A program made the position numbers and the translations under genes. From the NCBI GenBank assembly GCA_963585895.1, contig OY757904.1, positions 664,907 to 728,906 on the forward strand: DNA of 64,000 nucleotides. Reading direction: 5' to 3'. Of this stretch, positions 1 to 10,951 are shown in pieces. The notes under the pieces were generated by a model. The model ran no database searches. It saw only the letters and a list, made by a program, of their open reading frames with translations, and was not told the DNA's origin. The first letter of the stretch is position 1. Each line of letters starts with the position of its first letter. This DNA is from Sepioteuthis lessoniana. Lineage: Eukaryota > Mollusca > Cephalopoda > Myopsida > Loliginidae.

Positions 1-1121
1 GTGATTGCTCTTGAATTTTAATGATGATCTCTATTTGTAATAAAAACAGCAACAATATTTAGCATCTGTTTTTATTACAGCTTTATATGATATCATAACT
101 GTACTGGTTTGTTTGCTGAAGATTCATTATTATTTTTTGTTTGTCATTTAAAAAAAGAATATGATCAATCAAGTAATTTAAAGCATTATACTTTTGTATG
201 TTTCATCTAATTAGATAATAATCAACCTTGTTAAAGAAAAACACATTAATGTAGATAATATTTACCACTAAGTGACTGATAGTTTTTAGTCTACTAAAAG
301 AAGATATTAATATTTTGTGAAAGAAAAGAATTATGTATTTTTCTACTGTTATTAGAGGTTTAATACTTCAAATGATAAAATCTAAGTTTGATTAGATTAG
401 TTATTTTCAGTTACTAACTGAACAATAACCATCCGAGTCTTGAGTTCCTGATCCTAAATTTACCCTCTGCCATTTAAACATGATCTTCACACCGGTAAAT
501 TGGTGCTATAGTGTGAAAGGAAAGTAAAAGTACCAATGTAACAAACTCAAAGGGTTAAACTTGAAAAAAAAAAAAACCCAAAAAACTTATCAAATTTTGA
601 TTGTAAGAGAGAGTATAGTAACTACATATTTCTTATTTTCTAAAATTTTCTCTGGTATCCATTTCTGTGATTTGTTTTTTTTCTTTTTGTATTTCATTAT
701 TAAAAATATTATCTAAAGGTATCTGTGAAATAGGATAAATACTTAATGAAGAAAGTCTCTCTCTCTCTCTCTCATAACAACTGCACATGTCCAGTTTAGA
801 GGTATATATATAGTAGATAAGCCCTCATCAAAGAATTCATTTTCATGTGTTGAATGCAAAAAAAAAAAAGATTTCAGAAGGCAAAAAAAAGATTTCAGTA
901 ACTTTGATAAAACAAAATTGTTAAGGCCAGATAACTAGTTGTGAGCATTTTCAAAATGGTTCACCTTGTGGAGTGATCCTATTCAGCTGTAGTGCATCTG
1001 TATTATCAGTTGTCCAAAGAGGAAAAATTCACCAAGCACCAACAAGGCATTAGGCAGTCTAGATTTATTGATATGCAAAGTGAACAATAGATTTCTTGCA
1101 AAATATGAACAGAATGGTGAT
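1..1121. other. AT-rich non-coding DNA, no gene seen
   Basis: This stretch holds no open frame with recognisable similarity. It is AT-rich with A and T homopolymers and a short (CT)n run near 756-772. It ends at the left boundary of the Gypsy 5' LTR, where the last five bases (GTGAT) form the presumed target duplication. Confidence 0.6.
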
Positions 1122-1435
1122 TGTAGTAGTAATGCCACGAACAATCTTACCTCAAAGAAACAGAAAGTGTGCTTTCTCTGCTACCAGCACGTGGGAATCA
1201 GAAGAAGAAAAGAACGCAAGAGGTGTGACTTGTTTTATGGAGGAGAACGAGATAAGCCTACGTGAAGTGGCGAGATTTGATGAACATGAAAGAAACTAAG
1301 TTTGAAGTGGAAAAGGGTAGCATTTTGCTGATGTCTGATTGGTGAACATCCATCAGTTCATTTTGCAAGTTAAGAGAGTTGATTAGCGTCTCATAGATTG
1401 TTTCTTCTTCAACGAGACTTCTGAAACCAACTAGA
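1122..1435 (+). repeat. 5' LTR of the first Gypsy element
   Basis: Starts TGTAGTAGTAATGCCA and ends CCAACTAGA. It aligns over its whole length with 5158-5468, with scattered substitutions and small indels. Right after it the internal region begins AGCTATTTCGG, which matches the start of the internal region of the second Gypsy (AGCTATTTTGG, about 58410) and fixes the LTR 3' edge. Confidence 0.85.
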
Positions 1436-1467
1436 AGCTATTTCGGCATACATGTAATCAGACGCAA

Positions 1468-2157
1468 ATGGCAGGCAGAACGTTTGACGTTCGGCTGATT
1501 CCCGAATTTCATGGCGTCTCATCCGACCACACTGTCAGAATGGTTGGAACAGGTGGAGCTGGTGTGCGAAATGTGTGGTGTTGACAACGTTGAACGTGTT
1601 CTACTACTCAGGCTGAGAGGTGGGGCTCTGTCAGTATACCAATGGTTAACCCGTGGCTAGGGGGAGAATTTACAGCAGGTAAAAGAAGCCCTCCTCATGG
1701 CTTTTGCACCGGACCCTTTTGTTGCATTTGACACATTTGTCTCATGTCATTTACGCCCCGGGGAAACTGTGGACAAATATTTGGGTGACCTACAGGACCT
1801 AGCACGTCTAATCGAAGAAAACACCTCTGACTGATGGCTCAGTTGCACTTTCATGTCAGGACTCCCTGGTCCGGTTAGACGACAATTGCATGGGTCCTCA
1901 AGGACGGAGCACATGATCCTAGAACAGATTCTTGCTCGGGCTCAAGCTCTCATGACGGAAGAGGTAGATGTCGATGAGCCTGTTGCTGCATGGCCAGGTA
2001 ACGCTGAGTTCTTTCTCGTGTGCTTGTGGGCCCTCCTTCAACCCCTGACAAACAGAACGCAGTCACAGTATAGGCAACGTGGACATGTGGCATCGAGGTG
2101 TCTGGAAAAAGAGGCAAGGGGCAAGAGGTCGGCACTACTCTCTCCCCACATAAACTA
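1468..2157 (+). pseudogene. Gypsy gag remnant
   Basis: Begins at an ATG 33 bp after the 5' LTR. The frame encodes an RLIPEFHG start motif matching RLIPEFDG in the second Gypsy, then shifts frame around 1540. Further on it has PDPFVAF and PGETVDKYLGDL, again matching the second copy (TDPFIAW, PGETVDVYLADL). There are in-frame stops near 1660 and 1833. The zinc knuckle is degenerate: GHVASRC remains near 2078-2100 but the first Cys pair is lost. Gag would form the capsid-like particle of an active element; this copy cannot. Confidence 0.8.
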
Positions 2158-2677
2158 GAAGAAGTGCTTCCTGTAATGAAAGTGAAAGTCAATGGAATGG
2201 ATCGGATAGCATTGGTGAATTCTGGCTGCTCCTCATCCGTATTGAGCGGAATGTTATGTCGAGCCGAAGTACGGAAACGTACCGCAATTCTGACAGCACC
2301 TTCTAAGCCACAGTGTTGGCAGCATAACTTTAATAGTGACCAACAGAAATCCCTTAAAGACGAACATGCTAGTCGTAAACAGCAAGCCATTGGGATTCGA
2401 CCTCCTTCTGGGAATGGACGTCATCAAGAAATTGGGTGGTGTGCGCATCGACGAACGAGGCAAGGCACATTTTGCTGAGGTGGCCCACACTTTGGGTGCG
2501 ACAATAGATCTAGAACAGCCTGACTTTTGTGCAGAGTTCGACCAACGCACCAAATCCTGGACAGTGTCATGGAAGTGGTCTGGTGATCAGCCACCAGAAA
2601 AATTATACAACAGAGTACCGGAGTACACCATCCCTGCAAGAACTCGTGCAGAATATGATAAAGAGCTAAAAATCTGA
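2098..2677 (+). pseudogene. Gypsy aspartic protease remnant
   Basis: Two overlapping frames (2098-2478 and 2336-2677) together carry a retropepsin-like fold. The active-site triad reads NSG instead of DTG (near 2218-2226), so the catalytic Asp is gone. The second half has the LLLGMDVIKKLG motif near 2400, typical of this family's flap/C-terminal region. The frame breaks around 2340 and ends at a stop just before the RT domain. Confidence 0.75.
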
Positions 2678-3240
2678 ATTGATAATGGGTGTTTAGTTCC
2701 TTACCCAGAAGATAAATTGGGGCCCCTGAAGGGCCTGATTCCATTAATGGCAGTCGTCCAGCTGAATAAACAAAAGGTATGGCCAGTGCTCGACTATCAG
2801 GATTTAAATGATCACTTGGATCCATTTACGGCTCATGCAGACATATGCACCGAAAAGTTGAGAGAATGGTGGCGAGCAGGATTGATTGTATCCATGTTAG
2901 ACCATCGCAAGGCATACCTTCAAGTATGCGTGCACCAATTTACTGTGGTCCTATCAAACTGTACTATTTAGGGGATGAAGATATTGCCTGACCCACATGG
3001 GGTTTGGTCTCAATGTGGCACCATCCATCATGCAGACAATTGTTGATGCTATCTTGACAAAAGACAAGCACATACAGCAGGCAACATCTGCTTATATTGA
3101 TGATGTGTATGTGGATGAGAGTATTGTGCCTGCGGCATGTGTGAAGGAGCATCTCTACAGCTTCGGCCTCCTCAGCAAGGAGCCAGAGAGGCTACAGGAT
3201 GGTGTGCAAGTGCTTCGGTTACAGGTATGGGAATAGGATA
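2678..3240 (+). pseudogene. Gypsy reverse transcriptase remnant
   Basis: Motifs in order: VLDYQDLN (about 2790), the first catalytic-Asp motif MLDHRKAYLQ (about 2896-2925), MGFGLNVAPSIMQ (about 2998), and the intact YIDD box at 3093-3104. The frame changes near 2970, and the thumb/connection region after 3240 is shortened. It would copy element RNA to DNA, but the breaks make it non-functional. Confidence 0.85.
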
Positions 3241-3326
3241 ACTCTCTGTATTGGAGAAAAGGGAATAAAATCCCAGACATACCTCGAGTCGTCACACGAT
3301 GGAACATATTTTTACTATGCGGCAAA

Positions 3327-3854
3327 TTGGTTGGGTACCTTCCCATGGGTGGTTGGCTTCGTGTAGCTGTGGCGTTCATCAAGCAGAGAGCATCTGACGT
3401 CACCACTGGATGGGATGACAAAATTGATGACGCCCCTCTCAACACCATGCTTAAAGAGGTTCTCACTAGAGTGCACAAGGAAAACCTGGTGCGGGGCAGA
3501 TGGTGTGTCGACGGCCAAGCCCTTAGCTTATGGATCGACGCAAGCTTTCTCACTACCAGCGTATCGCTTGTATATCATGGGGCTGTAGTGGAGGATGCTT
3601 GTTGGTTACGTCCAGAAAAGGACTCCCAACATATAAACCTCACGGAACTCAATGCCATTATTAAAGGAATAAACTTGGCAATCCTCTGGAAGACGACCAC
3701 CTTACATTTGTTCACCGATTCTGCCTGTGTCCATAAATGGATCTCAGACACCCTTACCAGCAAGGCCAGGGTACAAACCAAAGCCACAAGCAAGATGCTC
3801 ATTCGACGGCAGCTCGACACAATAATAAAACTGGTGAAAGAATTAAGCTGTTGA
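3327..3854 (+). pseudogene. Gypsy RNase H domain
   Basis: An open frame of 175 codons with the RNase H acidic residues in their usual contexts: LWIDASF, then ELNAIIKGI, then LFTDSACVHKW. It is the best preserved part of the element. It stops shortly before the retroposon inserted at 3889. The decayed minus-strand element at 45990-46330 has the same domain with the first Asp changed to Asn. Confidence 0.82.
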
Positions 3855-3888
3855 TGAATGTGTCCTTGGTCAAATCTAGCCAAAATAA

Positions 3889-4372
3889 TTGGTTGGTTGG
3901 TTGGGTTTTATGGCATATCAACCTTTGTAGGTTACTTAACGCCAAATCCATTTTTATGTAAATAATCAGTTCTACATGAATACACAGTTTAATAGTCAAA
4001 AACATCTCTATTTCAAACTATTCAGTTTATTCAAACAGTTATATATAACAATTCAGTTTAGTGTAAGTACACTTTCAATGTCAAAAACCGTTCAATTTCA
4101 AACAATTCAGTTTACCATTAGCACACAATTTAAATGTAAGTACAGTTTAATTGTGAAAAACATTTCTATTTCAAGCCATTCAGTTTAATCAAACAATTCA
4201 GTTTAGCATAAGTATGCCATTAGTTCTATTTAACCCATAGATAGGGCCCAGCATTACTGGGACCTCACCATCAGACTGTTTAGTGTCATATCCAGGACAC
4301 ACATGGGGGTAGGGTCTTACCCCTCTGCAGAGGTGCAGTCAGTGTATTCTACAGCCCCAGCCGACTGGACAA
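3889..4372 (-). mobile_element. Composite structured retroposon, copy A
   Basis: Bracketed by exact 12-bp duplications TAGCCAAAATAA at 3877-3888 and 4373-4384. Read on the minus strand it starts with the head (TTGTCCAGTCGGCTGGGG...), passes through degenerate 50-56 bp tandem repeats, and ends with the tail that folds as AACCT-n4-AGGTT, followed by a run of CCAA/AACC. Part of the head is deleted between the GGGCCC of one palindrome and a downstream GGCCC, making this copy short. It interrupts the Gypsy element and is therefore younger. Confidence 0.88.
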
Positions 4373-4479
4373 TAGCCAAAATAAGGCAGATTGATTGACT
4401 AGAGTGCCTCAGAGGTGGCTTGATGCAATTAAAAGGAACACTGGGCCTGTGCAGCCTCCCTGCACTGTGTCCATGATCT

Positions 4480-5150
4480 TATTTGGGCTTGATCAAGATT
4501 GTTCACCGACAAAGCGGTCATCCTGGTGTGTGTCAGACACTTTATTTTGTGAGAGAGATTGCCTCTGGGGTCTCTAAGGCCGCAGTGAAAACCATCATCA
4601 GAGAATGTGAAGAGTATCAGTCAATCAATCCGGCATCCGTGTACTGGTCAAAATGGGCTTTGAATGTTTGAGCAAACATGACACCGGGTAGCGATGGATA
4701 TTACCCATTGTAACGGGGTCCATTTTTTGATGGTGATCGACTGCGGCCTTGCTCGGTTTGCCATCTGGTGACATCTTCCTCAACAAGATGCGACAAGTGT
4801 AATCAACCAGCTGAAGGCGCTCTTATATGAGCGGGGCCCGCCAACAGAGATTCTAACAGATAATAACACTGCCTTTTGGAGCAGCCAGCTTAAAACCTTC
4901 CTAGATGAGTGGAGAGTCCAACTTTGATTCCGCTGTGCATATGTCCCCTCTGGTAATGGCATCATCAAGCGATGTCACAGAAATGTAAAAAGGATCACCG
5001 CTAGAAAATGTAAACAGGCACCCAGCACAAATGCAGGTGATGCCTCTTCCAACAACACTTCTAATGAAAACCTTGTGACTATACTGCTACGAAGAAGCAC
5101 ACGGCGCAAAAGACCACCACCCGAATGTTTCATGTGTGATTATAGGATTA
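4480..5150 (+). pseudogene. Gypsy integrase and C-terminal tail remnant
   Basis: Contains the HHCC zinc-binding region (IVHRQSGHPG near 4498, QTLYFVREI, and an ECEEYQS segment in which one Cys is lost), the core Asp of VDITHC near 4697, and the second Asp in LTDNNTAFW near 4855. The third acidic position is Lys (GNGIIKRCHR, AAG at 4967-4969). There are several stops and frame changes. A tail motif rich in Arg/Lys and Pro followed by CMCDYRIR (near 5110-5150) is also found at the end of the second Gypsy. Confidence 0.8.
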
Positions 5151-5157
5151 GGAGTAG

Positions 5158-5468
5158 TGTAGTAGTAATGCCATGATCAATCTTACCTCGAAGAAACAGA
5201 AGGTGTGCTCTCTCTGGTACTGGCGCGCCGAAATCAGAAGAAAAGGATGCAAGAGGTGTGACTTGTTTTATGGAGGAGAACGAGATAAGCCTACGTGAAG
5301 TTGCAAGATTGGATGAACATAAAAGAGACTAAGTTTGAAGTGGAAGAGGGCAGCATTTTGCTGATATCTGATTGGTGAACATCCATCAGTTCATTTTGCA
5401 AGTTAAGTGAGTTGATTAGCGTCCAATAGGTTGATTCTTCTTCAACAAGACTTCTGAAACCAACTAGA
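5158..5468 (+). repeat. 3' LTR of the first Gypsy element
   Basis: Aligned copy of 1122-1435, with the same TGTAGTAGTAATGCCA start and CCAACTAGA end. By eye it differs at roughly one base in ten, consistent with an old insertion; the exact divergence was not computed. Confidence 0.85.
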
Positions 5469-5473
5469 GTGAC

Positions 5474-5880
5474 TTAGTACAAATTGTAGAAACAGTATCG
5501 CATGTAAATATGAATATGTTGCTGTCCAGAAAAAGTTAACTTCATATATTTTTATGCAATTTTACTTTTGGTTAGAGTTTCATTTTGATTTTAGTATACT
5601 CACTAGAAGTTATAAAATCATGTTATTTTTGGTTAAGAAAAATATCAAGTTTTTAAAAATAATTGATTGCAGTGTATTTATTTATGGATGATTCTGTAGC
5701 TATAAGTGTAGGAAGGAATGTATGACAACATAGAGAACATTGATCCTTGTAAGACTGTATAGCTGCAGGCCAGAGTACCCATGCTAACCAATGTCTATCA
5801 CTAAAAGTATCATCAATGGGGATGTGAGAACTGGAACTTAATATTCTATCAATAGAAGAAGGTCTTTTATTCCTGTGAGT
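5474..5880. other. AT-rich non-coding DNA
   Basis: Nothing recognised; it lies between the Gypsy 3' LTR and a transposase remnant. It may be intron of the gene whose terminal exon starts at 6988. Confidence 0.5.
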
Positions 5881-6320
5881 TTTGCTTTCTCTTGAATAGG
5901 GTGGATAACAGGGTATGTGTATCGTTATCTGGGGAAAGTGATAGCATCAGGATGCACAATGGGAAAACAAGCTGGTGTGATGGTTTAGACAACCTTCTGC
6001 TAGCAAATACTCGATCATATCATTCATGTGGAAGGTACATTGTTCAACACTACCCACCTCAACATCATCACAAACTAGATACACCCCTTCATAGCAACTG
6101 TCTTCTACAATGGTAGGATAATTTATTCTGCCACACAATTTTTATAGAAAGGATTTCAGGAACATGAAGAATATTTATCTATCAAACTCTCCAAATTTCA
6201 ATCCTATAGATTGCTTTTAAAAGATATGTTGGACCAACAAGTTCACAATGCACTCCACTACATAGAACTTGCAGCAGTTAAAAGACTCATGTTGTTAACA
6301 TTCTAGCACCAGATTCAAGT
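5880..6320 (+). pseudogene. Tc1/mariner-type transposase remnant
   Basis: Conceptual translation with frame changes gives pieces resembling the catalytic half of a Tc1/mariner transposase. There is a LSGESD segment near 5920. A DN..PHN-like segment near 6118-6140 corresponds to the second catalytic Asp region. SPNFNPIDCF near 6190-6220 corresponds to the family's SPDLNPIE motif. No terminal repeats were identified. The assignment rests on motif order in a badly broken frame. Confidence 0.42.
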
Positions 6321-6987
6321 TAAAACCTGTAGACATCTTGTCCATTAATTCTTTTGGCTCATCAGTTTTTCTTTTCTCTGTTCTTGAGGAAAGAAGTTTC
6401 TTGAGGAAAGAAGTTTCTTAAAACAATGTTTATTGAAACTAGTTGCAAACTAGTCAGGAAAAAATTTTAACCCTGAAGGCCACTTCATGCTCAATAATTC
6501 TATTTTTTGCATTTTATAATGTTGTTTATTTTTTAAAGCTTTTGACAATGTTAAAATTAATCAAAGCATCATAAAATGTGTCAAAATTAGTGTTGACAGA
6601 AAATCTGAGAAATGTAAGATTATCAAGAAAATTAATTTTTCAACATAATTGTATCTTACTATCTTTTTATCTTTAAATATCTTTATTTCTCAATGCTTAT
6701 TTTCTTTTCTATAATGAGAATTTCCAGTGTTCTTTTTGATTTCAAAAATTTGACTACAATATTTGTAATTGTGTACCTGTTTTGATAATCATGATCATAA
6801 CAGCTTATTCAAATTTCATTTAAGAAACCTTCTTTTTTTTTTTCATTAGATTACGATTAGAAATAGCTAATTCATAAACATTAAATTCATTGTCTTGACA
6901 ATTTTTTAACTGAATATTTATTGTTTATCTCAAATCCTGTAACAAAATGTCTCTAGTTTTAACATTTTTGCTATCTTTCTATTTCAG
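6321..6987. other. AT-rich DNA, presumed intron upstream of the 6988 exon
   Basis: No coding signal. It ends in a pyrimidine-rich tract and CAG at 6985-6987, a good 3' splice site, supporting its status as intron. Confidence 0.6.
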
Positions 6988-8102
6988 GTCAAGTGGCTAT
7001 TCGTATTCAGGTAGAGGCTGTTAAAGCACTGGTCCCAAAGATGGAACTGCTAGATCGTGTCAGTGTAGAGGACCTTAGCAGTAGTACGGGGACCCATAGT
7101 GTTGAAATCAGCTTTTCCCCCAGCAGGAGACGTCACCATTGTTCTTATGAAAATATGACTCTGTTGGAGTCACCTGATGAGGGACCACATCTCCACCCAC
7201 ATCTTATTAAAGAATATGCCTATTCTAATGAAGATGATGATGATGTGATTAAACCCAAAAAGTCCTGTTGGTGTATCTGTTTTCCAAGTTTGTTTCGTCG
7301 AAAAAAAGAGTCCAAGTACAAAAAACACAATAGCTCTGGCCGCCGTGATCGCACATCACAAGTCACTCCTCCAGACATTTCGAAATACACAAATGTGGTG
7401 ACCAGCTCCCCGTCCACACATAAACGACGGCATGAAGAACACATTGCAATGAACGGCAAGTATTACCAGAACAGACGACATGGGAAACATTATAAGAATG
7501 AATGTCCCAATGTTCCTGATATTGTTCAATACAAGAACTCAATTAATGAAACCCACTTTTCTTCCCCAGAATCCTTGAAGAGCCGGCACTCGGGTAACTC
7601 AGCCCTCATCCAAGGTTACCATCGAGACTCAAATAGCATGGCCTCAAGCAGAAGCAGTATGCTTCCACCCCCTTCTCCTGCAAAACAAGCCATCTATTCG
7701 TCTCTTGAGCAAGGCCAGTCAGTACCTCAAAAAATTGAATTAACTGAGGAGTGGCGTGGGGACGGTGAGGTACTTGATGAAAAAGCTAATAAATTTTATG
7801 TCCTATTTGACAGTGCTGGCAACCCTCATTACACAAACCTGATAAAATATTTTGAGCAAGACCGTGGAACTCTTGTGATGAGTGCCCATCGGAGAGATAC
7901 ACTTGTTGTGATGAACATTTGCATGACCAAAGAACAGCTTAAGAGGCTGCAGTCGGATTACAGTTCTGGCAAACTCACCCGGGATATTGAGGAACGTTTG
8001 GTTAATATGCAAGTTCTCAATGCAGTAGATGCCAAGGAAATGCGTCTGTCTACGATTATTGATGACAGCGAATTTAGCCAAGCTGAAGAAGAACTTGGTT
8101 AA
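6988..8102 (+). CDS. Terminal coding exon of an unrecognised protein
   Basis: An exon of about 1.1 kb opening directly after a 3' splice site (polypyrimidine tract and CAG, 6985-6987). Its frame takes one base from an upstream exon that I did not find. The first in-frame Met is 17 codons in (near 7041) and is probably internal. It encodes about 371 residues and ends with TAA at 8100-8102. Visible parts: an acidic patch (EDDDD); then a Cys/basic cluster KSCWCICFPSLFRRKK, which could be a palmitoylated or membrane-apposed motif; then a long Ser/His/Arg-rich low-complexity region. Last comes a compact C-terminal segment of about 115 residues (from IELTEEW to the end) with regular hydrophobic spacing and a likely helix KEQLKRLQSDY. 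I do not recognise the family and assign no function. Codon use and lack of stops contrast with the surrounding repeats. Confidence 0.82.
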
Positions 8103-8504
8103 ATAATACTATCACCATTTTAACTACAATTTTTTTAATGATTGTCTTTAACCAGCATATATTCACATATAGAGTAAGTTTTATTAAAAATCACATGTAC
8201 AGACATATTTCTCCCCTCCCAATTCTCTATATATACACACAGATATAGACACGACAAACATCAACTATAGGATTATTTTTAGATACAATTTTTCTATACT
8301 GGCATATATTTCCACACTTTACCAGTATCAATTGAAAATTATATACATTGTCATGCCTCATACATACAAAACTTGCAAAATTTTTTTTTTCTCTTTAAGA
8401 TGCATACAGTTCCATAAATGCATTGATATTTCTCTTTACTCTTACATATATACACACCTGAAATCACATACGTATCTGCATATAAAAGCATTTTAGATTA
8501 TTAG
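8103..8504 (+). other. Probable 3' UTR
   Basis: AT-rich DNA following the stop codon, with ATTAAA at 8183-8188 as one possible polyadenylation signal. The transcript end cannot be fixed from sequence. A composite retroposon starts at 8505 and may lie in a longer 3' UTR. Confidence 0.45.
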
Positions 8505-9386
8505 GTTTGGTTTGGTTTTATGGCTATCAATCCATGTTTATGTAAATAATCAGTTCTATTTAAAACAATTGAGTTTAGTAGGAGTACACAGTTTCATTGT
8601 CAAAAAACATTTCTATTTCAAATTATTCAAACAGTTATATATAACAATTCAGTTTAGTGTAAGTACAGTTTCAATGTCAAAAACAGTTCAATTTCAAATA
8701 ATTCAGTTTAGCATGAGCACACAGTTCAAATGTAAGTATGGTTTAATTGTGAAAAACATTTCTATTTCAAGCCATTTAGTTTAATCAAACAATTCAGTTT
8801 AGCATAAGTATGCCTTTGGTTCTATTTAGCCCATAGATAGGGCCCTATCAGGTACTACCACTCCGGGCCAGAGTGGACCTGGGAGCAATGGCAATGAAGG
8901 GGTACTCCGCATTCCCCAAGGCCCCATCATTACTGGGACCTCACCATCAGACTGTTTAGTGTCACATACAGGACACTCGTTGGGCGGGGGGTATTACCCC
9001 TCTGCAGAGGTGCAGTCAGTGTATTCTACAGCCCCAGCCAACTGGGCAATACACAGAGTTAATGTCAAAACAGTTTTATTTCAGATAATTCAGTTCAGCA
9101 TAAATACGCAGTTTAAATGCATAAAAACTGTAAATGCCAATGACTGTTTGACTCTATTTAACCCATAGATAGGACCCATATCAGGTGCTACCACTCCAGG
9201 TCAGAGTGGACCTGGGAGCAATAGCAATAAAGGGGTACTCTGCATTTCCCAAAGCTCCAGCATCACTGGAACCTCACCATCTGATTGTTTAGTGTCATAT
9301 CCAGGACACTCGTTGTGGGGGGGGGTCGTCTTACCCCTCTGCAGAGGTGCAGTCAGTATATTCTACAGCCCCTGCCAACTGGGCAA
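8505..9386 (-). mobile_element. Composite structured retroposon, copy B (two heads)
   Basis: Flanked by exact 12-bp duplications TTAGATTATTAG (8493-8504 and 9387-9398). On the minus strand it carries two tandem heads (about 9386-9160 and 9050-8836) joined by a short spacer, then the 50-56 bp repeat body, then the tail. The GATAGGGCCCTATC palindrome is intact at 8836-8849. The two heads differ in subtype, most clearly in the hairpin just downstream of the GGTGAGG motif. Confidence 0.88.
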
Positions 9387-10150
9387 TTAGATTATTAGAT
9401 ATAAAATTTGGTGCAGAAAGAGAAATAAACAATTCCTTATATCTTTTTTTTTCTGGCCTTTTATTTATTTCTAGAGATGTGAAAATACTTAAAGAAAAAA
9501 AAATAACTGGATTTATCCAAAAATGAATTGGCTCAAATATTTTAGATGGCTTATTTAGTATTGAATACATCACTGATATTTACAAAAGACCCTTATTTCT
9601 ATTAAAAATTTACCTTAGTAATTAGAATTTTTTTAGTTTCACTTTTATAATTTATTTCTACCAGATATATGTATTATCATAATTTATATATAAATACATG
9701 TGTGTGTTTGTACAAACACAGACTCTAACAAATTTGTTAATAATTTAGATACATTGCATGCGTTTTGATTTAGAAAATATTCTTTCCTTAAATGTAGTAT
9801 AAATTTTACAATAAGCACATGTACATTCATATAAACTACATATATATATCACCAATTAAACATGTCAAAAATGCAAATAAAACTGGATATAAAACAAGAG
9901 ATCATGTTCATATTGGGAACAATATCACATCATAAAAGATGACAGCAATTCTTTAAATATGTATTCAGTTAATTAATATTTGATTAACAAAGAAATATGA
10001 TTAATTTCATTAGTATTTGTTATATTTATTCTCATCATCCTCAGAACATTTTAAATGGAACTTATTCTTGTTATACAGAAAGAAAATAGTGTTTAAAAAC
10101 AAAAATACATCTAAAATTTTTGGCCCTTCGAAATTTTAAATTCATTTTTG
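9387..10150. other. AT-rich non-coding DNA
   Basis: No gene or recognised repeat; A/T runs and short TA-rich tracts only. Confidence 0.6.
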
Positions 10151-10938
10151 GTTTGGTTTTTTTGGTTTTATGGCATATCAACCTTTGTAGGTTATTTAAC
10201 GCCAAATCCATGTTTATGTAAATAATCAGTTACATTTCAAACAATTCAGTTTAGCATGAGTACAGTTTAATTGTCAAAAATATTTCTATTTCAAACTATT
10301 CAAGCAGTTATATATAATAATTCAGTTTAGTGTAAGTACAGTTTCAATGTCAAAAACAGTTCAATTTCAAGTAATTCAGTTTAGCATAAGCACGCAATAT
10401 AAATGTAAGTACAGTTTGTGAAAAACATTTCTATTTCGAGCTATTCAGTTTAGTTGAGCAGTTCTAATTCAGCTAAGTATAAGTACAGATTTTGTCTACA
10501 CTCAGTTAAATGTCAAAACAGTTCTATGTTAAACAATTCAGTTTAGAGTAAATACAGTTTCAATGTCAAAAAACAGTTCTATGTAAAATAATTCAGTTTA
10601 GTATAAGCACACAGTTCAAATGTAAGTATGGTTTAATTGTCAAAAACATTTCTATTTCAAGCCATTTAGTTTAATCAAACAATTCAGTTTAGCATAAGTA
10701 TGTCGTTAGTTCTATTTAACCCATAGATAGGGCCCTATCAGGTGCTACCACACCAGGCCAGAGTGGACCTGGGAGCAATGGCAATGAAGGGGTGCTCCAT
10801 ATTCCCCAAGGCCCCATTATTACTGGGACCTCACCATCAGACTGTTTAGTGTCATATACAGGACACTCATTGGTGGGGTGTCCTACCCCTCTGCAGAGGT
10901 GCAGTCAGTGTATTTTACTGCCCCAGCTGCCTGGACAA
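10151..10938 (-). mobile_element. Composite structured retroposon, copy C
   Basis: Bracketed by exact 13-bp duplications AAATTCATTTTTG (10138-10150 and 10939-10951). It has one head, an extended repeat body and the standard tail with AACCT...AGGTT stem, in minus orientation. It is a clean full-length single-head example. Confidence 0.88.
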
Positions 10939-10951
10939 AAATTCATTTTTG

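Larger units (their letters stand above)
1122..5468 (+). mobile_element. Ty3/Gypsy LTR retrotransposon with both LTRs, decayed
   Basis: Two direct repeats of 311-314 bp (1122-1435 and 5158-5468) bracket an internal region that reads gag, protease, reverse transcriptase, RNase H, integrase in Gypsy order. Flanking pentamers GTGAT (1117-1121) and GTGAC (5469-5473) look like a 5-bp target duplication with one change. All reading frames carry stops and frameshifts, so the copy is inactive. A 484-bp composite retroposon (3889-4372) is inserted between RNase H and integrase, which accounts for the gap there. The gag, the integrase and the C-terminal tail resemble those of the element at 58370-60632, so the two belong to one family. 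Confidence 0.88.
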
